64,000 bases of DNA from DASQFI01 sp035633215 (lineage in GTDB: Bacteria > Acidobacteriota > Vicinamibacteria > Vicinamibacterales > SCN-69-37), in NCBI GenBank assembly GCA_035633215.1, contig DASQFI010000009.1, positions 1 through 64,000 on the forward strand. The letters are read 5' to 3'. The position numbers and the translations under genes were made by a program. The notes beneath the pieces are model-generated. The model was not told the DNA's origin and did no database searches. It saw only the letters and a list, made by a program, of their open reading frames with translations. This document shows positions 17,537-28,247 of this stretch, piece by piece (the stretch's first letter is position 1; the number at the start of each line of letters is the position of its first letter).

Positions 17537-17850
17537 GCGTCCCGACCCGCCCGTCCGCGCGGTGCCGCACCCTGTTGCTGGAGTTGTCGCGTTATCTGGA
17601 CGGTGACCTGACGCCCGCCCGTCGTCGGACGATCGAACGGCACATCAACGCGTGCGCGTGCTGTGGGACGATGGCCGCACGGTTGCGGAGAACGGTGGCC
17701 GCCTGCCGCGCCGAAGGGAAGAGGCGGCCGCCCCGCGATGTGATGTCGCGCGCGGCGAAGCGGATCAGGGCGCTGATTGCGCGTGAGGGGCGACGGCCAG
17801 TCGCACTCGCTCAGAGTCGGCGCAGCGCAGCCAGGCTGGCTCGGCGCTGA
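17533..17850 (+). CDS. Zinc-finger (zf-HC2) anti-sigma factor candidate
   Basis: A 105-residue cytoplasmic protein with the HxxxCxxC zinc motif (HINACACC, about residues 37-44) within the RRTIERHINACACCGTMAARLRRT helix pair that defines zf-HC2 anti-sigma domains. The rest is basic and has no membrane segment, so unlike RsiW-type proteins it would be a soluble, possibly redox-sensitive ZAS factor. The ATGA overlap with the sigma gene implies coupled, roughly equal synthesis. Confidence 0.82.
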   Translation: MSVPTRPSARCRTLLLELSRYLDGDLTPARRRTIERHINACACCGTMAARLRRTVAACRAEGKRRPPRDVMSRAAKRIRALIAREGRRPVALAQSRRSAARLARR

Positions 17851-17977
17851 CGTGAGGCCACTCTGCCTCAATGACCCTCATAATGAACACTCGGTTTCCA
17901 CGCGCGACCGAACGGCGGATGTGGCGTTGAGCCTGGCGGGAGGGAAACCGCCGCAGCGCTGACCTCATGGCTCCGCT

Positions 17978-18550
17978 TTGCCGACTCCAGCGATGTCTAC
18001 CTTGTCAGCACAGAAACGCAGCACTTTCCTGCAACGTCTGATTGGCGCGGTCGCCCTACGTGCCACGACTTACGAGGAAGTCGAGGCCGATCGCCGCGCG
18101 ACCGGACAAGCCGTTGCGGTTGTGCTGCTTTCAAGTCTAGCGGCAGGACTCGGGGCACGCGGGTTCGGTGCCAGCAGTGCTGTCGACGTCGCTTTCTTCG
18201 GCGCCGTGGCACTGATGGCGTGGGTCGCCTGGGCATTTGTCGTGTACGAGATTGGCACACGCATCCTACCCGGGGCGCAGACGCGCGCCGATGTGGGCGA
18301 GTTGCTGCGGACGACAGGCTTTGCGACCGCACCGGGGCTGTTACGTATTGTCGGCGTGCTGCCGGGCATGACCATCCCGAGCTTTGCCGTGGCCGCGCTG
18401 TGGATGCTCCTGGCGATGATCGTCGCGGTGCGGCAGGCGCTGGATTACACGAGCACCCTCCGCGCGATTGTTGTGTGCGGCTTCGGATGGGTGCTCGCGA
18501 TCACGTTTGCGGTCCTGTTCGGGTTCTTCTTCGGGCCGCACGTTTCATGA
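17978..18550 (+). CDS. Yip1-domain membrane protein
   Basis: A 190-residue protein (185 if started at 17993) with five predicted membrane segments. The Yip1 family pattern LRTTGFATAPGLLRIVGVLPGM and ALWMLLAMIVAVRQALDYTSTLRAI is the DUF1282/Yip1 signature. The function in bacteria is not established. It lies 128 bp after the anti-sigma gene on the same strand; the gap 17851-17977 holds no gene. Its end overlaps the convergent dead hydrolase by 6 bp. Confidence 0.82.
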   Translation: MPTPAMSTLSAQKRSTFLQRLIGAVALRATTYEEVEADRRATGQAVAVVLLSSLAAGLGARGFGASSAVDVAFFGAVALMAWVAWAFVVYEIGTRILPGAQTRADVGELLRTTGFATAPGLLRIVGVLPGMTIPSFAVAALWMLLAMIVAVRQALDYTSTLRAIVVCGFGWVLAITFAVLFGFFFGPHVS

Positions 18551-19771
18551 CCACGGAATAGCGGAGTAGAGTGCGTCTCTGAGCGCCACATCCCGCGGAT
18601 CTCCGGTCAGACTTGTCCCGCTCTGGCTCGTCACGTAGCCGTAGCCGACGCGAGCCTTCGGATCGGCAAAGCCAAGAGAGCCGCCGGCTCCAGGAGACCC
18701 GAATGAACTGGCGCTGCCGAACGGCCAAGCGGGGCTCGGCTTCATGAAGCCCAATGAGAACTGCACGTCGCCCTTGAGGCATTCGTCGTGAAAACCGTGC
18801 GTCGGGGGAATCGCCGGAGCACTCAACAAGTCCAGCGTCTCCTGACGTAACCCCAGCTCGCGTCCGCCAGTGGCGAAGACGCTATAGGCGTGCGCGATGG
18901 CTCGGGCGGTGCCGACGGCGCCACCGGACGGCACTTCGAGGTTGCGCGCGTAGACGCGCTGCTTATCGAGACATACCGCGCTGCCCGGATTGATCATGAG
19001 TGCCCGGTAGATGTTGGAGCGATGATTCATCGAGTCCAGCGTCAGCCGACGCGGGAAGCCAAGCAGCATCGCGATCCGCCCGGGGGGCGCAATTGTGGCC
19101 AACCGCGAGTTCGGGATGGCCTCGGGCACCCTGATGTAGACGTCCAGCCCGAGGGGCGACGCGATCTCGTCCTGGAAGAACTGTCCCAGGCTGCGATGCT
19201 GTGGATCGACACGGCGCAACACCTCGCCTTCATAGAACCCGAGGGTGATTGCGTGATACGCCTGCCGCGTTCCGGGCTCCCACGCGGGTTTCTGACGCGC
19301 CAATACGACCGCCAGGCGATCGAGGTCGGCGACGACGCCGCGATCGACGGGCTCATCGAACGCGAACAGCCCGGCCTGGTGTGCCAGCAGCTGGCGCACA
19401 GTGATTCGCTCCTTGCCCTGCTGCGCGAACTCCGGCCATTACGCGCACACCCGTTCTTCGTAGTCCAGCCAGCCCCGGGAGTGGGCGATGGCGAGGGTCA
19501 TCGCGGCCAGGCCCTTGGTGGCCAGGTGGACGATCACCATTGTGTTCGGCTCCCAGGGCTCGCCTGTCTGCTTGTTTCGGATACCGCCCCAGAGGTCGAC
19601 GACCTTCCCGCCCCGCTGATAGGCACAGCAGGCGCCGCCCAGTTCCCGGCGTCGCGCAAAGTTGTCGGCAAACGCCTTGTGGACGGCCTCAAAGCCACGA
19701 CTGACGTGGCCCTCTACAGGGTGTGATGCCGTCACCAACATGATCTGCTCCGTGGTCGCCGCGGGCGGCAC
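18545..19771 (-). pseudogene. Beta-lactamase-family serine hydrolase, inactivated
   Basis: One continuous frame from 19771 to 18545 encodes a class C beta-lactamase-like esterase (family landmarks TVRQLLAHQAGLFAF, PGTRQAYHAITLGFYEGEVLRR, GFADPKARVGYGYV), but it contains an in-frame TAA at 19439-19441 between YEERVCA and WPEFAQQGK. Family members usually have Tyr at this place (single change TAC to TAA). The nucleophile motif SxxK is also lost: the sequence reads HLATKG, with Leu where the catalytic Ser belongs. Two independent lesions argue for a decaying gene rather than a sequencing error. It lies downstream of the ADH gene. Confidence 0.85.
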
Positions 19772-19808
19772 TCATCGCCGCGCGGCATGTTTGAGCGGCC
19801 TGCTAACG

Positions 19809-20918
19809 TCAACATTCCGCGTCCACGGCCGCGCGTTCCGGCTTCCGCCCCGCGGGAACCTCGCCGGGGTACAGTGCCACCTTCAACACGCCGTCGCGCT
19901 GGAGGCTGAAGACTTCGAAGGCCTCCTGGATGTCATCGAGGGCGAAATGGTGCGTGATGAGCGGCGTGAGGTCCACGCGTCCGGCGTCGATCATCGCCAT
20001 GAGCCGCCGCATCCGCTCGTGACCGCCGGGACACAGCGTCGTGACGATCCTCTGGTCGCCGAGGCCGGCATAGAACGCTTCATACGGCGCGACGATCTTT
20101 CCCGAGTAGACGCCCAGGCTTGACAGCGTGCCGCCGGCACGCGTCGCGCGAAGCGCGTTTTCGAACGTCGCCTGCTGGCCGAGGGCCTCGATGGCGACGT
20201 CGACCCCGCGGCCGTCGGTCAGCGCCTTGATCTTCGTGACCGGATCGCCGTCGCGAATGTCCAGGGTGACGTTGGCGCCAAACAGCCGAGCGATCTCGAG
20301 CCGCCGGGGATTGGAATCGACGCCCACGATGAGTGCCGCCCCGCGCAGTTTCGCGCCGAGGGTCGCGCAGAGGCCGATCGGGCCCTGCGCGAAGATCGCC
20401 ACCGCGTCCCCCACCCGAATATTGCCGGCTTCCGCGCCGCCGAGGCCGGTCGAAAAAATGTCCGGCACGAGGAGGACCTCCTCATCCGAGAGCTGGTCGG
20501 GAATCGGCGAGAGATTCGCGCGGGCAAAGGGCACGAGCAGATATTCGGCCCATGCGCCGTTGATGGTGTTGCCGAACCGCCATCCACCGAGGGGGCCTCC
20601 GCACTGCGAATGGGTGCCGTTCAGGCAATAGAAACACTGGCCACACGGCGTGATCGCGCCGACGACGACCCGCTGCCCGACATGAAAATGATCCTCGAGC
20701 CCGGCACCGAGCGCGTCGATCACTCCAACCGGCTCGTGTCCGAGCACCAGCCCTGGCTTGACCGGGTATTCGCCGCGGACGATGTGAACATCGGTACCGC
20801 AGATCGTCGTGGTCGTGATGCGAATCACGGCCTCCCCCGCTCCAGGGATGGGTTTCGGGATCTCCTCGACCGCAATGCGGTCTTTCCCGCGAAATACGAC
20901 TGCCTTCATCATTGCCAT
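19809..20918 (-). CDS. Zinc-dependent medium-chain alcohol dehydrogenase
   Basis: A 369-residue MDR enzyme. Catalytic zinc ligands are C40 region (ICGTDVHI) and the GHEPVGVI motif. The structural zinc site is CGQCFYCLNGTHSQC (C-x2-C-x2-C-x7-C). The Rossmann segment is FAQGPIGLCATLGAKLRGAALIVGVDSNPRRLEIA. It resembles isopropanol/secondary alcohol dehydrogenases. It lies 52 bp after DUF4342-2 on the same strand and so may be transcribed from that gene's sigma-54 promoter. A role in fermentation or aldehyde detoxification under low oxygen is plausible but inferred. Confidence 0.92.
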   Translation of the reverse strand: MAMMKAVVFRGKDRIAVEEIPKPIPGAGEAVIRITTTTICGTDVHIVRGEYPVKPGLVLGHEPVGVIDALGAGLEDHFHVGQRVVVGAITPCGQCFYCLNGTHSQCGGPLGGWRFGNTINGAWAEYLLVPFARANLSPIPDQLSDEEVLLVPDIFSTGLGGAEAGNIRVGDAVAIFAQGPIGLCATLGAKLRGAALIVGVDSNPRRLEIARLFGANVTLDIRDGDPVTKIKALTDGRGVDVAIEALGQQATFENALRATRAGGTLSSLGVYSGKIVAPYEAFYAGLGDQRIVTTLCPGGHERMRRLMAMIDAGRVDLTPLITHHFALDDIQEAFEVFSLQRDGVLKVALYPGEVPAGRKPERAAVDAEC

Positions 20919-20970
20919 CGGAGTCTCCAGGGCCGTACACGACCCGTACGCTTTCTGACGATCCGACCCT

Positions 20971-21255
20971 CTACGGTGTCGTCGTCAGCAGTTCAGCCAC
21001 GCGCGACGCCTCCAGGTCCGCGAGCTCGGCCTCTATCGTGCAGCCCGGGACCGTCGCAGTCAGGCTCGTGATTGCTCCAAGCATCGCGCAGGCAGTCGGC
21101 GCATCAGTTGCGGTCACCGGAAAGTCGGCAATGGCGCGCCTGTTGTCTTCAACCACGACTCGCCGGACCCGACCCTCGCGCATGAGACCGCGCAGTCGCT
21201 CGAGCGATTGGCTTCTGTCGCCGCCCATTGATTCCCACCACGTCCGTTCCATCAT
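20971..21255 (-). CDS. Second DUF4342-like protein
   Basis: A 94-residue protein beginning MMERTWWESMGGDRSQSLERLRGLMREGRVRRVVVEDNRRAIADFPVT. It aligns with the DUF4342 protein at 8920-9222 (KGDELLDKVKELIAEGNVRRVRIRQ…IVEFPLT). The hydrophobic part is shorter and less apolar (ACAMLGAITSLTATV) and the C-terminus differs. The start at 21255 is set by GAGG and by a near-perfect sigma-54 promoter ending 26 bp upstream; a longer open frame would run through that promoter. ADH follows after 52 bp. Function unknown. Confidence 0.78.
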   Translation of the reverse strand: MMERTWWESMGGDRSQSLERLRGLMREGRVRRVVVEDNRRAIADFPVTATDAPTACAMLGAITSLTATVPGCTIEAELADLEASRVAELLTTTP

Positions 21256-21280
21256 GTTGACCTCGCCGAAAACCAACAGG

Positions 21281-21296
21281 TGCAATCGCCCTGCCA
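21281..21296 (-). promoter_or_regulatory. Predicted sigma-54 promoter of DUF4342-2/ADH
   Basis: Minus-strand TGGCAGG-GCGA-TTGCA matches the consensus at 11 of 12 positions, with GG (21295-21294) and GC (21283-21282) 10 bp apart. The predicted start is near 21270, 15 nt before the ATG. This is the best sigma-54 match in the window. A second one on the other strand lies at 21434-21449. Confidence 0.65.
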
Positions 21297-21433
21297 GAGA
21301 CACTGAAGATCCTCGGGAACGTCTTTCGTTCGCCAGCACCTCCGCTGCCGGGACACCGGGGAATACTGCGCGGGACTGCGGGTTTCTTCGCCTCCGAGCC
21401 GGCGGGTCAGACAAGCAGCCTGGGGGCGCGGGC

Positions 21434-21449
21434 TGGCAGGACTCGTGCA
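21434..21449 (+). promoter_or_regulatory. Predicted sigma-54 promoter of the primase-like gene
   Basis: TGGCAGG-ACTC-GTGCA has GG at 21435-21436 and GC at 21447-21448 (N10) and matches 10 of 12 consensus positions. The predicted start near 21460 would leave only about 5 nt before ATG 21465, so translation would be almost leaderless, or the real start is slightly downstream (GTG 21489). Confidence 0.5.
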
Positions 21450-21464
21450 CTACGACCCCGACAT

Positions 21465-22886
21465 ATGACCACCCTGCAGGCCTGCGCCGTGAAACCGCGA
21501 TTCGGAACCGTCATCCCGCCCGCAGCAAAGCGAACCGCCTCTGCTGATGAGGCCGTTGCCGACTACTTCGGGGATGCCAATGTACGTGCGCGCATTGTCG
21601 AATTCTGTGGTGCGGCGGGTGGCCGGCGGCCGACCGCGGCGTATCTGGCCGCGCTCGGGCCGACCAAGCCGAACGGCGAGCCGCCGGATCTTGCGCGATC
21701 GCTCTGGGATCTGGACCACCTGCTCTTCTTCCTCCAGCTCGACTACGTCAACGCGGATCATCCGGAGGAGCCGTTCGTTCATCCCGCCGACGTGCTGCTG
21801 AAACTGGAACCGGCGTACCGCGCCTGCCGCGCGGTCTTCGATGCGCTCGACCTCGAGGTGCTGGCGATCACGACCGCCCGTGGGTACCACTTCGTCGGGC
21901 AGGTCCTGCTCGATGCGATTGTCGTCGAGGCGCTTGCGTCCCTGGCCGGCGAAACTCCGGCCTGGCACGCTGGCCACCTGGCTCGCCGGCCGCGCGGCGT
22001 CACGGCGACGATCACGGCGCGTCATGCGCGCGCGGCAGCAGGCCTGGGGCTGCTGATCGAGCACGCGGCGCACCTCATCCTCGCGCGCAGCTGGACGAGC
22101 TCGATTCCGTTCGTGCTGAATGGCACGAGAGTCGGCACGGGTTTGGCCGGCCGCGAATGCGTCTCGATTGACTTCTCCCATGTCGGCGAACCGCTGGACG
22201 TCGTGCGTCTTCGAACGGCCTTCAGCCCGTACCGCCGTCACCAGTACCGACCTGACCTGTTTGGATCGAAGGTCGCGGCCCTCCCGCCACTCGTCGCGTT
22301 GCCCCGCGACCAGCGGCCGCTGGTGACGCTGCTTACCGACGGGCGTGGTTTGGGTGTGGGGCGTGAGGCGGCCCGAACGGCGCGCACGGTCGTGCCCGAC
22401 GTCAAGGCCGGCATCCTCCGGCTCCTGGGTGACTATCTGCGGTCACCGCTTGCGGCGTTTCATCGGAAGTTTTTCGACGAGCGCCGGCGTTTGAGCGAGC
22501 CCGTGCCGGACTGGCGGGCCGCGGGTCTGGCACCGTGCATCGCCGCCCCGCTCGAGCGCCCACATGAGCTGCTGCTGAAGCCCGAGCACGTTCAACACGT
22601 CGTGCGTGGGCTGCTCGCCAAAGGCTGGACGGCTGCTCAGATCGCGGCGCTTGTGCAGCAGAAATTCGAAGAGCCGCCTGGCTGGGGAGATCGGTGGGCA
22701 CGATCCGACACACGAACACGTGCGGACTTCGACGTGCGGGTCTTTGCCGGCCTGCTCGCCACGGGCGCCGACGAGCTCATCGATTTCAACTGCGTATCCG
22801 CGCAGGAAAAGGACATCTGTCCGCGGGTCGGCTGCCCTCATGACCTTCGGATCGAGCGCGACCGTCTGGCGGCGACGATCGTCTGA
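21465..22886 (+). CDS. Uncharacterised protein with primase-polymerase-like (AEP) motifs
   Basis: A 473-residue soluble protein that I do not recognise as a named family. Three spaced motifs resemble archaeo-eukaryotic primases: an acidic strand FFLQLDYVN (D93), a small-G-x-H motif TTARGYHFVGQ (H142), and a strand-acid CVSIDFSHVGEPLDVVRLRTAFSPY (D236). The last is followed by conserved-looking Arg residues. The C-terminal part has a PriCT-like helix (GWTAAQIAALVQQKFEE) and a Cys/His cluster (C442, C451, C457, H459) that could bind zinc. No helicase domain is present. It is divergent from DUF4342-2, each with its own sigma-54 candidate. A repair or translesion polymerase is one guess; a structural homologue without activity is another. 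Confidence 0.6.
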   Translation: MTTLQACAVKPRFGTVIPPAAKRTASADEAVADYFGDANVRARIVEFCGAAGGRRPTAAYLAALGPTKPNGEPPDLARSLWDLDHLLFFLQLDYVNADHPEEPFVHPADVLLKLEPAYRACRAVFDALDLEVLAITTARGYHFVGQVLLDAIVVEALASLAGETPAWHAGHLARRPRGVTATITARHARAAAGLGLLIEHAAHLILARSWTSSIPFVLNGTRVGTGLAGRECVSIDFSHVGEPLDVVRLRTAFSPYRRHQYRPDLFGSKVAALPPLVALPRDQRPLVTLLTDGRGLGVGREAARTARTVVPDVKAGILRLLGDYLRSPLAAFHRKFFDERRRLSEPVPDWRAAGLAPCIAAPLERPHELLLKPEHVQHVVRGLLAKGWTAAQIAALVQQKFEEPPGWGDRWARSDTRTRADFDVRVFAGLLATGADELIDFNCVSAQEKDICPRVGCPHDLRIERDRLAATIV

Positions 22887-22972
22887 GTCGAGACCTGAAA
22901 CGGACCATCGGCGGCCGACGGCAGGCTGTGGAAAGTCGTATCCTGTGACGCATCTCTGACGCTCGCTGACCG

Positions 22973-25240
22973 ATGACGGTTGCACCAACGATAGCCATCG
23001 GCACCACCGGCGTGCCAACGCGTCGGCCGCTGGCCCTCGCGACGATCTCGTTCATGTTGTCGTTCGCGGCCTGGGGCCTCGTCGGCGGCCTGGCGCCTGT
23101 CTTCACGGAACTCTACGGTCTTACCGCCTCGCAGACGGCGCTGTTGGTCGCCGTACCCGTGTTGCTCGGATCGGTCGCGCGGCTTCCGATGGGCATGCTC
23201 ACGGATCGATTTGGCGGCCGGGTGATGTTCAGCGTCCTGCTGCCGCTCGCCGCCGCTGCCGCCTGGCTCGTGCCGCTGACGACCAGCTACGGTGGACTGA
23301 TCGCCGCCGCATTCTTCCTCGGTCTCGCCGGTTCCTCGTTCGCGATCGGCGCCGCGTTCGTCTCGCGATGGGCGCCCGCCGGGCGGCAAGGCACCATGCT
23401 CGGCATTTACGGTCTGGGCACGGTCGGGCAGTCGATCGCCGTCTTCGGTGGTCCTCTCGTCGCCCGCTGGCTCGGCTGGGAGGCCGTGTTTCGCGGCGCG
23501 AGCGTGCTGCTGCTCGTGTGGGCGGCGGTTTTCGTGCTGTTGGCCCGCAATGCCCCTGGGCGCTCGCGGCCGGCCGGCATTGGCGCGATGATCGGTGTGC
23601 TCCGCACGTCGCCGACGGCCTGGCTGCTCGGCGCGTTCTATTTCCTGACGTTTGGCGGGTTCGTGGCGTTTTCGATCTATCTGCCCACGCTGCTCCGCGC
23701 CGTGTTCAGTCTGAGCCCGGCTGATGCCGGCTTCCGGGCAGCCGGCTTCGTCGTGCTCGCCACGGCCATGCGGCCCGTCGGCGGTTGGCTCGCGGATCGG
23801 ATCGGCGGCGCGCAGGTGCTCTCGTGGGTATTTGGCGGAGTGGCCGGGTTCTCCTGGCTGCTGGCATGGCCGTCGATGGCGCCGTTCACCGTGGGGGCTC
23901 TCGGATGTGCGGTGTTGATGGGGCTCGGTAACGGCGCGGTTTTCAAACTGGTGCCTGAGCAGTTTCCCAAAGAGACGGGCACCGTGACCGGTCTTGTGGG
24001 CGCGCTCGGGGGCCTGGGAGGCTTCTTCCCGCCGCTCCTGCTCGGCGTCTTCCGGGATACGGTCGGCGTGATCTGGCCGGGATTCGCACTGCTCTCGGCG
24101 GCCGCGCTGGGGCTGCGGATCGCGAATCAGCGGGTGTTTCGCCCGCAGGATATCGCGTGGCGCGAGGCGCTTTCCGATTCCGCCCGCGCGGCAGTGGATC
24201 GGATGCGCGCCGGCGCCTGGGCGATGCTCGTGACGCTCGTGCTGGCCGCGGCGATCGTGATCGGCTCGCGCAACCTGCAGCACTTCGACGCGGCGCTGGT
24301 GGGCTACACCTTCGCGACGCTCTTTGCGACGTTCGGCATCACGTACCGCTATGCGATGTGGATCGAACGGCCGCCGACGCGGATGTACTGGCGCCGAGGC
24401 TGGCAGGCGTTCTTCACGCGCCGGTTCCTGGGAAAGAACGTCACGATGCTTGCGCAGCGGGCGTTGGTGGATGTCGCCGCCAATCGCTTCATCTTCCGGC
24501 GCGGCCGGATGCGTGGCCTCGCGCACTGGCTCATCATGTGGGGCTGCCTGCTCGCGGGGGCAATCACGTTTCCGCTGGTCTGGGGCTGGATCCACTTCGA
24601 GACCGCGCCGGGTGATCTCGAGACCTATCGGACATTCCTCTTCGGCATTCCAGTACAGGACTTTCCCGTGGCGTCGTTGCCGGCCTTCATCGTCTTCCAC
24701 GGCCTGGTCTGGTCGTCGTTCCTGGTGATTGCCGGCGTCATGCTCGCGTTCCGCCGGCGGATGATCGATCACGGCGCGGCCGCCGTTCAGCAATTCGGCC
24801 AGGACATCCTGCCGCTGCTGCTGCTGTTCGCGATCAGCATCACGGGCCTCATGCTCACGGCCAGCTACACGTGGATGAAGGGGTACGCCTACGAATTCCT
24901 CGCCCTTCTGCATGCCGCGACGGTCATCGTGACGCTCCTCTGGCTGCCGTTCGGCAAGCTGTTCCACGTGTTCCAGCGTCCCGCGCAGCTCGGCGTGAGC
25001 TTCTATAAGGATGCCGGCGAGCGCGGCGAGCAGGCGCGCTGCGTCAGATGCCGGCAGCCGTATGCGCCGGCCATGATGGTGCGCGATCTGATCACCGTCG
25101 AGCGCGAGCTGGGCTTCCGCTACGAGCTCGACGGCGCCCGGCACTATCAGGAAGTGTGTCCTCAATGCCGGCGCGCGCTCTTCGGCTTGTCGCAGGGCGC
25201 GCTCTGGCGCGACACGGACGCCGCGAAGGCGGCGGAGTAG
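22973..25240 (+). CDS. NarK-type MFS carrier fused to a cytochrome-b-like membrane domain
   Basis: A 755-residue fusion. Residues 20-400 are a 12-helix MFS carrier of the nitrate/nitrite NarK type (GSVARLPMGMLTDRFGGR, and the glycine-rich signature GNGAVFKLVPEQFPKETGTVTGLVGALGG). Residues about 415-680 add further helices with His residues in helices (GLAHWLIMWGC, IVFHGLVW, ALLHAATVIVTLLWLPFGKLFHVFQRP), resembling NarI/DsrM-type dihaem b subunits. The tail has CVRC…CPQC, a possible zinc or iron-sulfur site. It is first in an operon with a molybdopterin oxidoreductase, ferredoxin and Rieske protein. It could couple nitrate uptake to quinol oxidation; haem binding is inferred. Confidence 0.85.
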   Translation: MTVAPTIAIGTTGVPTRRPLALATISFMLSFAAWGLVGGLAPVFTELYGLTASQTALLVAVPVLLGSVARLPMGMLTDRFGGRVMFSVLLPLAAAAAWLVPLTTSYGGLIAAAFFLGLAGSSFAIGAAFVSRWAPAGRQGTMLGIYGLGTVGQSIAVFGGPLVARWLGWEAVFRGASVLLLVWAAVFVLLARNAPGRSRPAGIGAMIGVLRTSPTAWLLGAFYFLTFGGFVAFSIYLPTLLRAVFSLSPADAGFRAAGFVVLATAMRPVGGWLADRIGGAQVLSWVFGGVAGFSWLLAWPSMAPFTVGALGCAVLMGLGNGAVFKLVPEQFPKETGTVTGLVGALGGLGGFFPPLLLGVFRDTVGVIWPGFALLSAAALGLRIANQRVFRPQDIAWREALSDSARAAVDRMRAGAWAMLVTLVLAAAIVIGSRNLQHFDAALVGYTFATLFATFGITYRYAMWIERPPTRMYWRRGWQAFFTRRFLGKNVTMLAQRALVDVAANRFIFRRGRMRGLAHWLIMWGCLLAGAITFPLVWGWIHFETAPGDLETYRTFLFGIPVQDFPVASLPAFIVFHGLVWSSFLVIAGVMLAFRRRMIDHGAAAVQQFGQDILPLLLLFAISITGLMLTASYTWMKGYAYEFLALLHAATVIVTLLWLPFGKLFHVFQRPAQLGVSFYKDAGERGEQARCVRCRQPYAPAMMVRDLITVERELGFRYELDGARHYQEVCPQCRRALFGLSQGALWRDTDAAKAAE

Positions 25241-25250
25241 CTTCACGATC

Positions 25251-27524
<2,274 letters not shown>

Positions 27525-27547
27525 CGCGCCGAGCACGGTGATTCAGG

Positions 27548-28243
27548 ATGGCCAAACCCGACTATCTCCACTTCTTCATCGATCCGAGCCGGTGCATCGG
27601 GTGCCAGGCGTGCCTGCAGGCATGCACGGAGTGCGACACGCATCGAGGTGAGTCGATGATCCATCTCGAGTACGTGGATCGCGGACAGAGCACGCAGACC
27701 GTGCCGGTGGTCTGCATGCACTGCGACCAGCCGACCTGCGCCGAGGTGTGTCCGGCCGACGCCATCAAGCGAACCGGAGACGGGGTCGTGCAATCGGCGC
27801 GCCGGCCGCGCTGCATCGCCTGCGGCAACTGCGTCGTGGCCTGTCCGTTCGGCGTGCCCGAGCTCTACGAAGACCGGAAGATCATGATGAAGTGCGACAT
27901 GTGCTACGACCGGACCAGCGTCGGCAAGAAGCCGATGTGCGCGACCGTCTGTCCGAGCCAGGCGCTGTTTTTCGGAACGCACGAGCAGATCGCCCAGCTT
28001 CGGCCCCGATCGGTGCCCGTAAATCAGTTCCAGTTCGGCCGTCAGACGATTACGACGCAGGTGATGATGATGACGCCTCGTGAGGGTGCGGCCCGAACGG
28101 CGTACGTGGACGTGACCGCCGCCATGGACGAACGGCCGCGCAGCCGGACGATCCCGCTCAGGCTCGTCGCGCCGGGACCTGTGTCGTCCTCCGGTGGACC
28201 GGCAGACGGCGACCCGGATCCATTCGCCGGGATCGAGGTCTAA
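27548..28243 (+). CDS. 4Fe-4S dicluster electron-transfer subunit (HycB/DmsB type)
   Basis: A 231-residue polyferredoxin with four Cys motifs: CIGCQACLQACTEC, CMHCDQPTCAEVCP, CIACGNCVVACPFGVP and CDMCYDRTSVG…MCATVCP. These would hold up to four 4Fe-4S clusters, as in the beta subunits of DMSO, formate and nitrate reductases. It has no signal peptide. It should wire the molybdenum enzyme encoded just upstream to a membrane donor. The C-terminal 50 residues are Pro/Arg rich and variable. The Rieske gene follows after 4 bp. Confidence 0.92.
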   Translation: MAKPDYLHFFIDPSRCIGCQACLQACTECDTHRGESMIHLEYVDRGQSTQTVPVVCMHCDQPTCAEVCPADAIKRTGDGVVQSARRPRCIACGNCVVACPFGVPELYEDRKIMMKCDMCYDRTSVGKKPMCATVCPSQALFFGTHEQIAQLRPRSVPVNQFQFGRQTITTQVMMMTPREGAARTAYVDVTAAMDERPRSRTIPLRLVAPGPVSSSGGPADGDPDPFAGIEV

Positions 28244-28247
28244 GTCC

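Noticed and set aside
19439..19441. Stop codon in the hydrolase as recoding
   Set aside because: It is TAA, not UGA, the replaced residue is Tyr, and there is no following SECIS-like hairpin; nonsense mutation is simpler.
21465..22241. Minus-strand open frame opposite the primase-like gene
   Set aside because: The plus-strand frame has ordinary amino-acid composition and strand/helix patterns; the minus frame is Arg/Gln/Asp-rich shadow.
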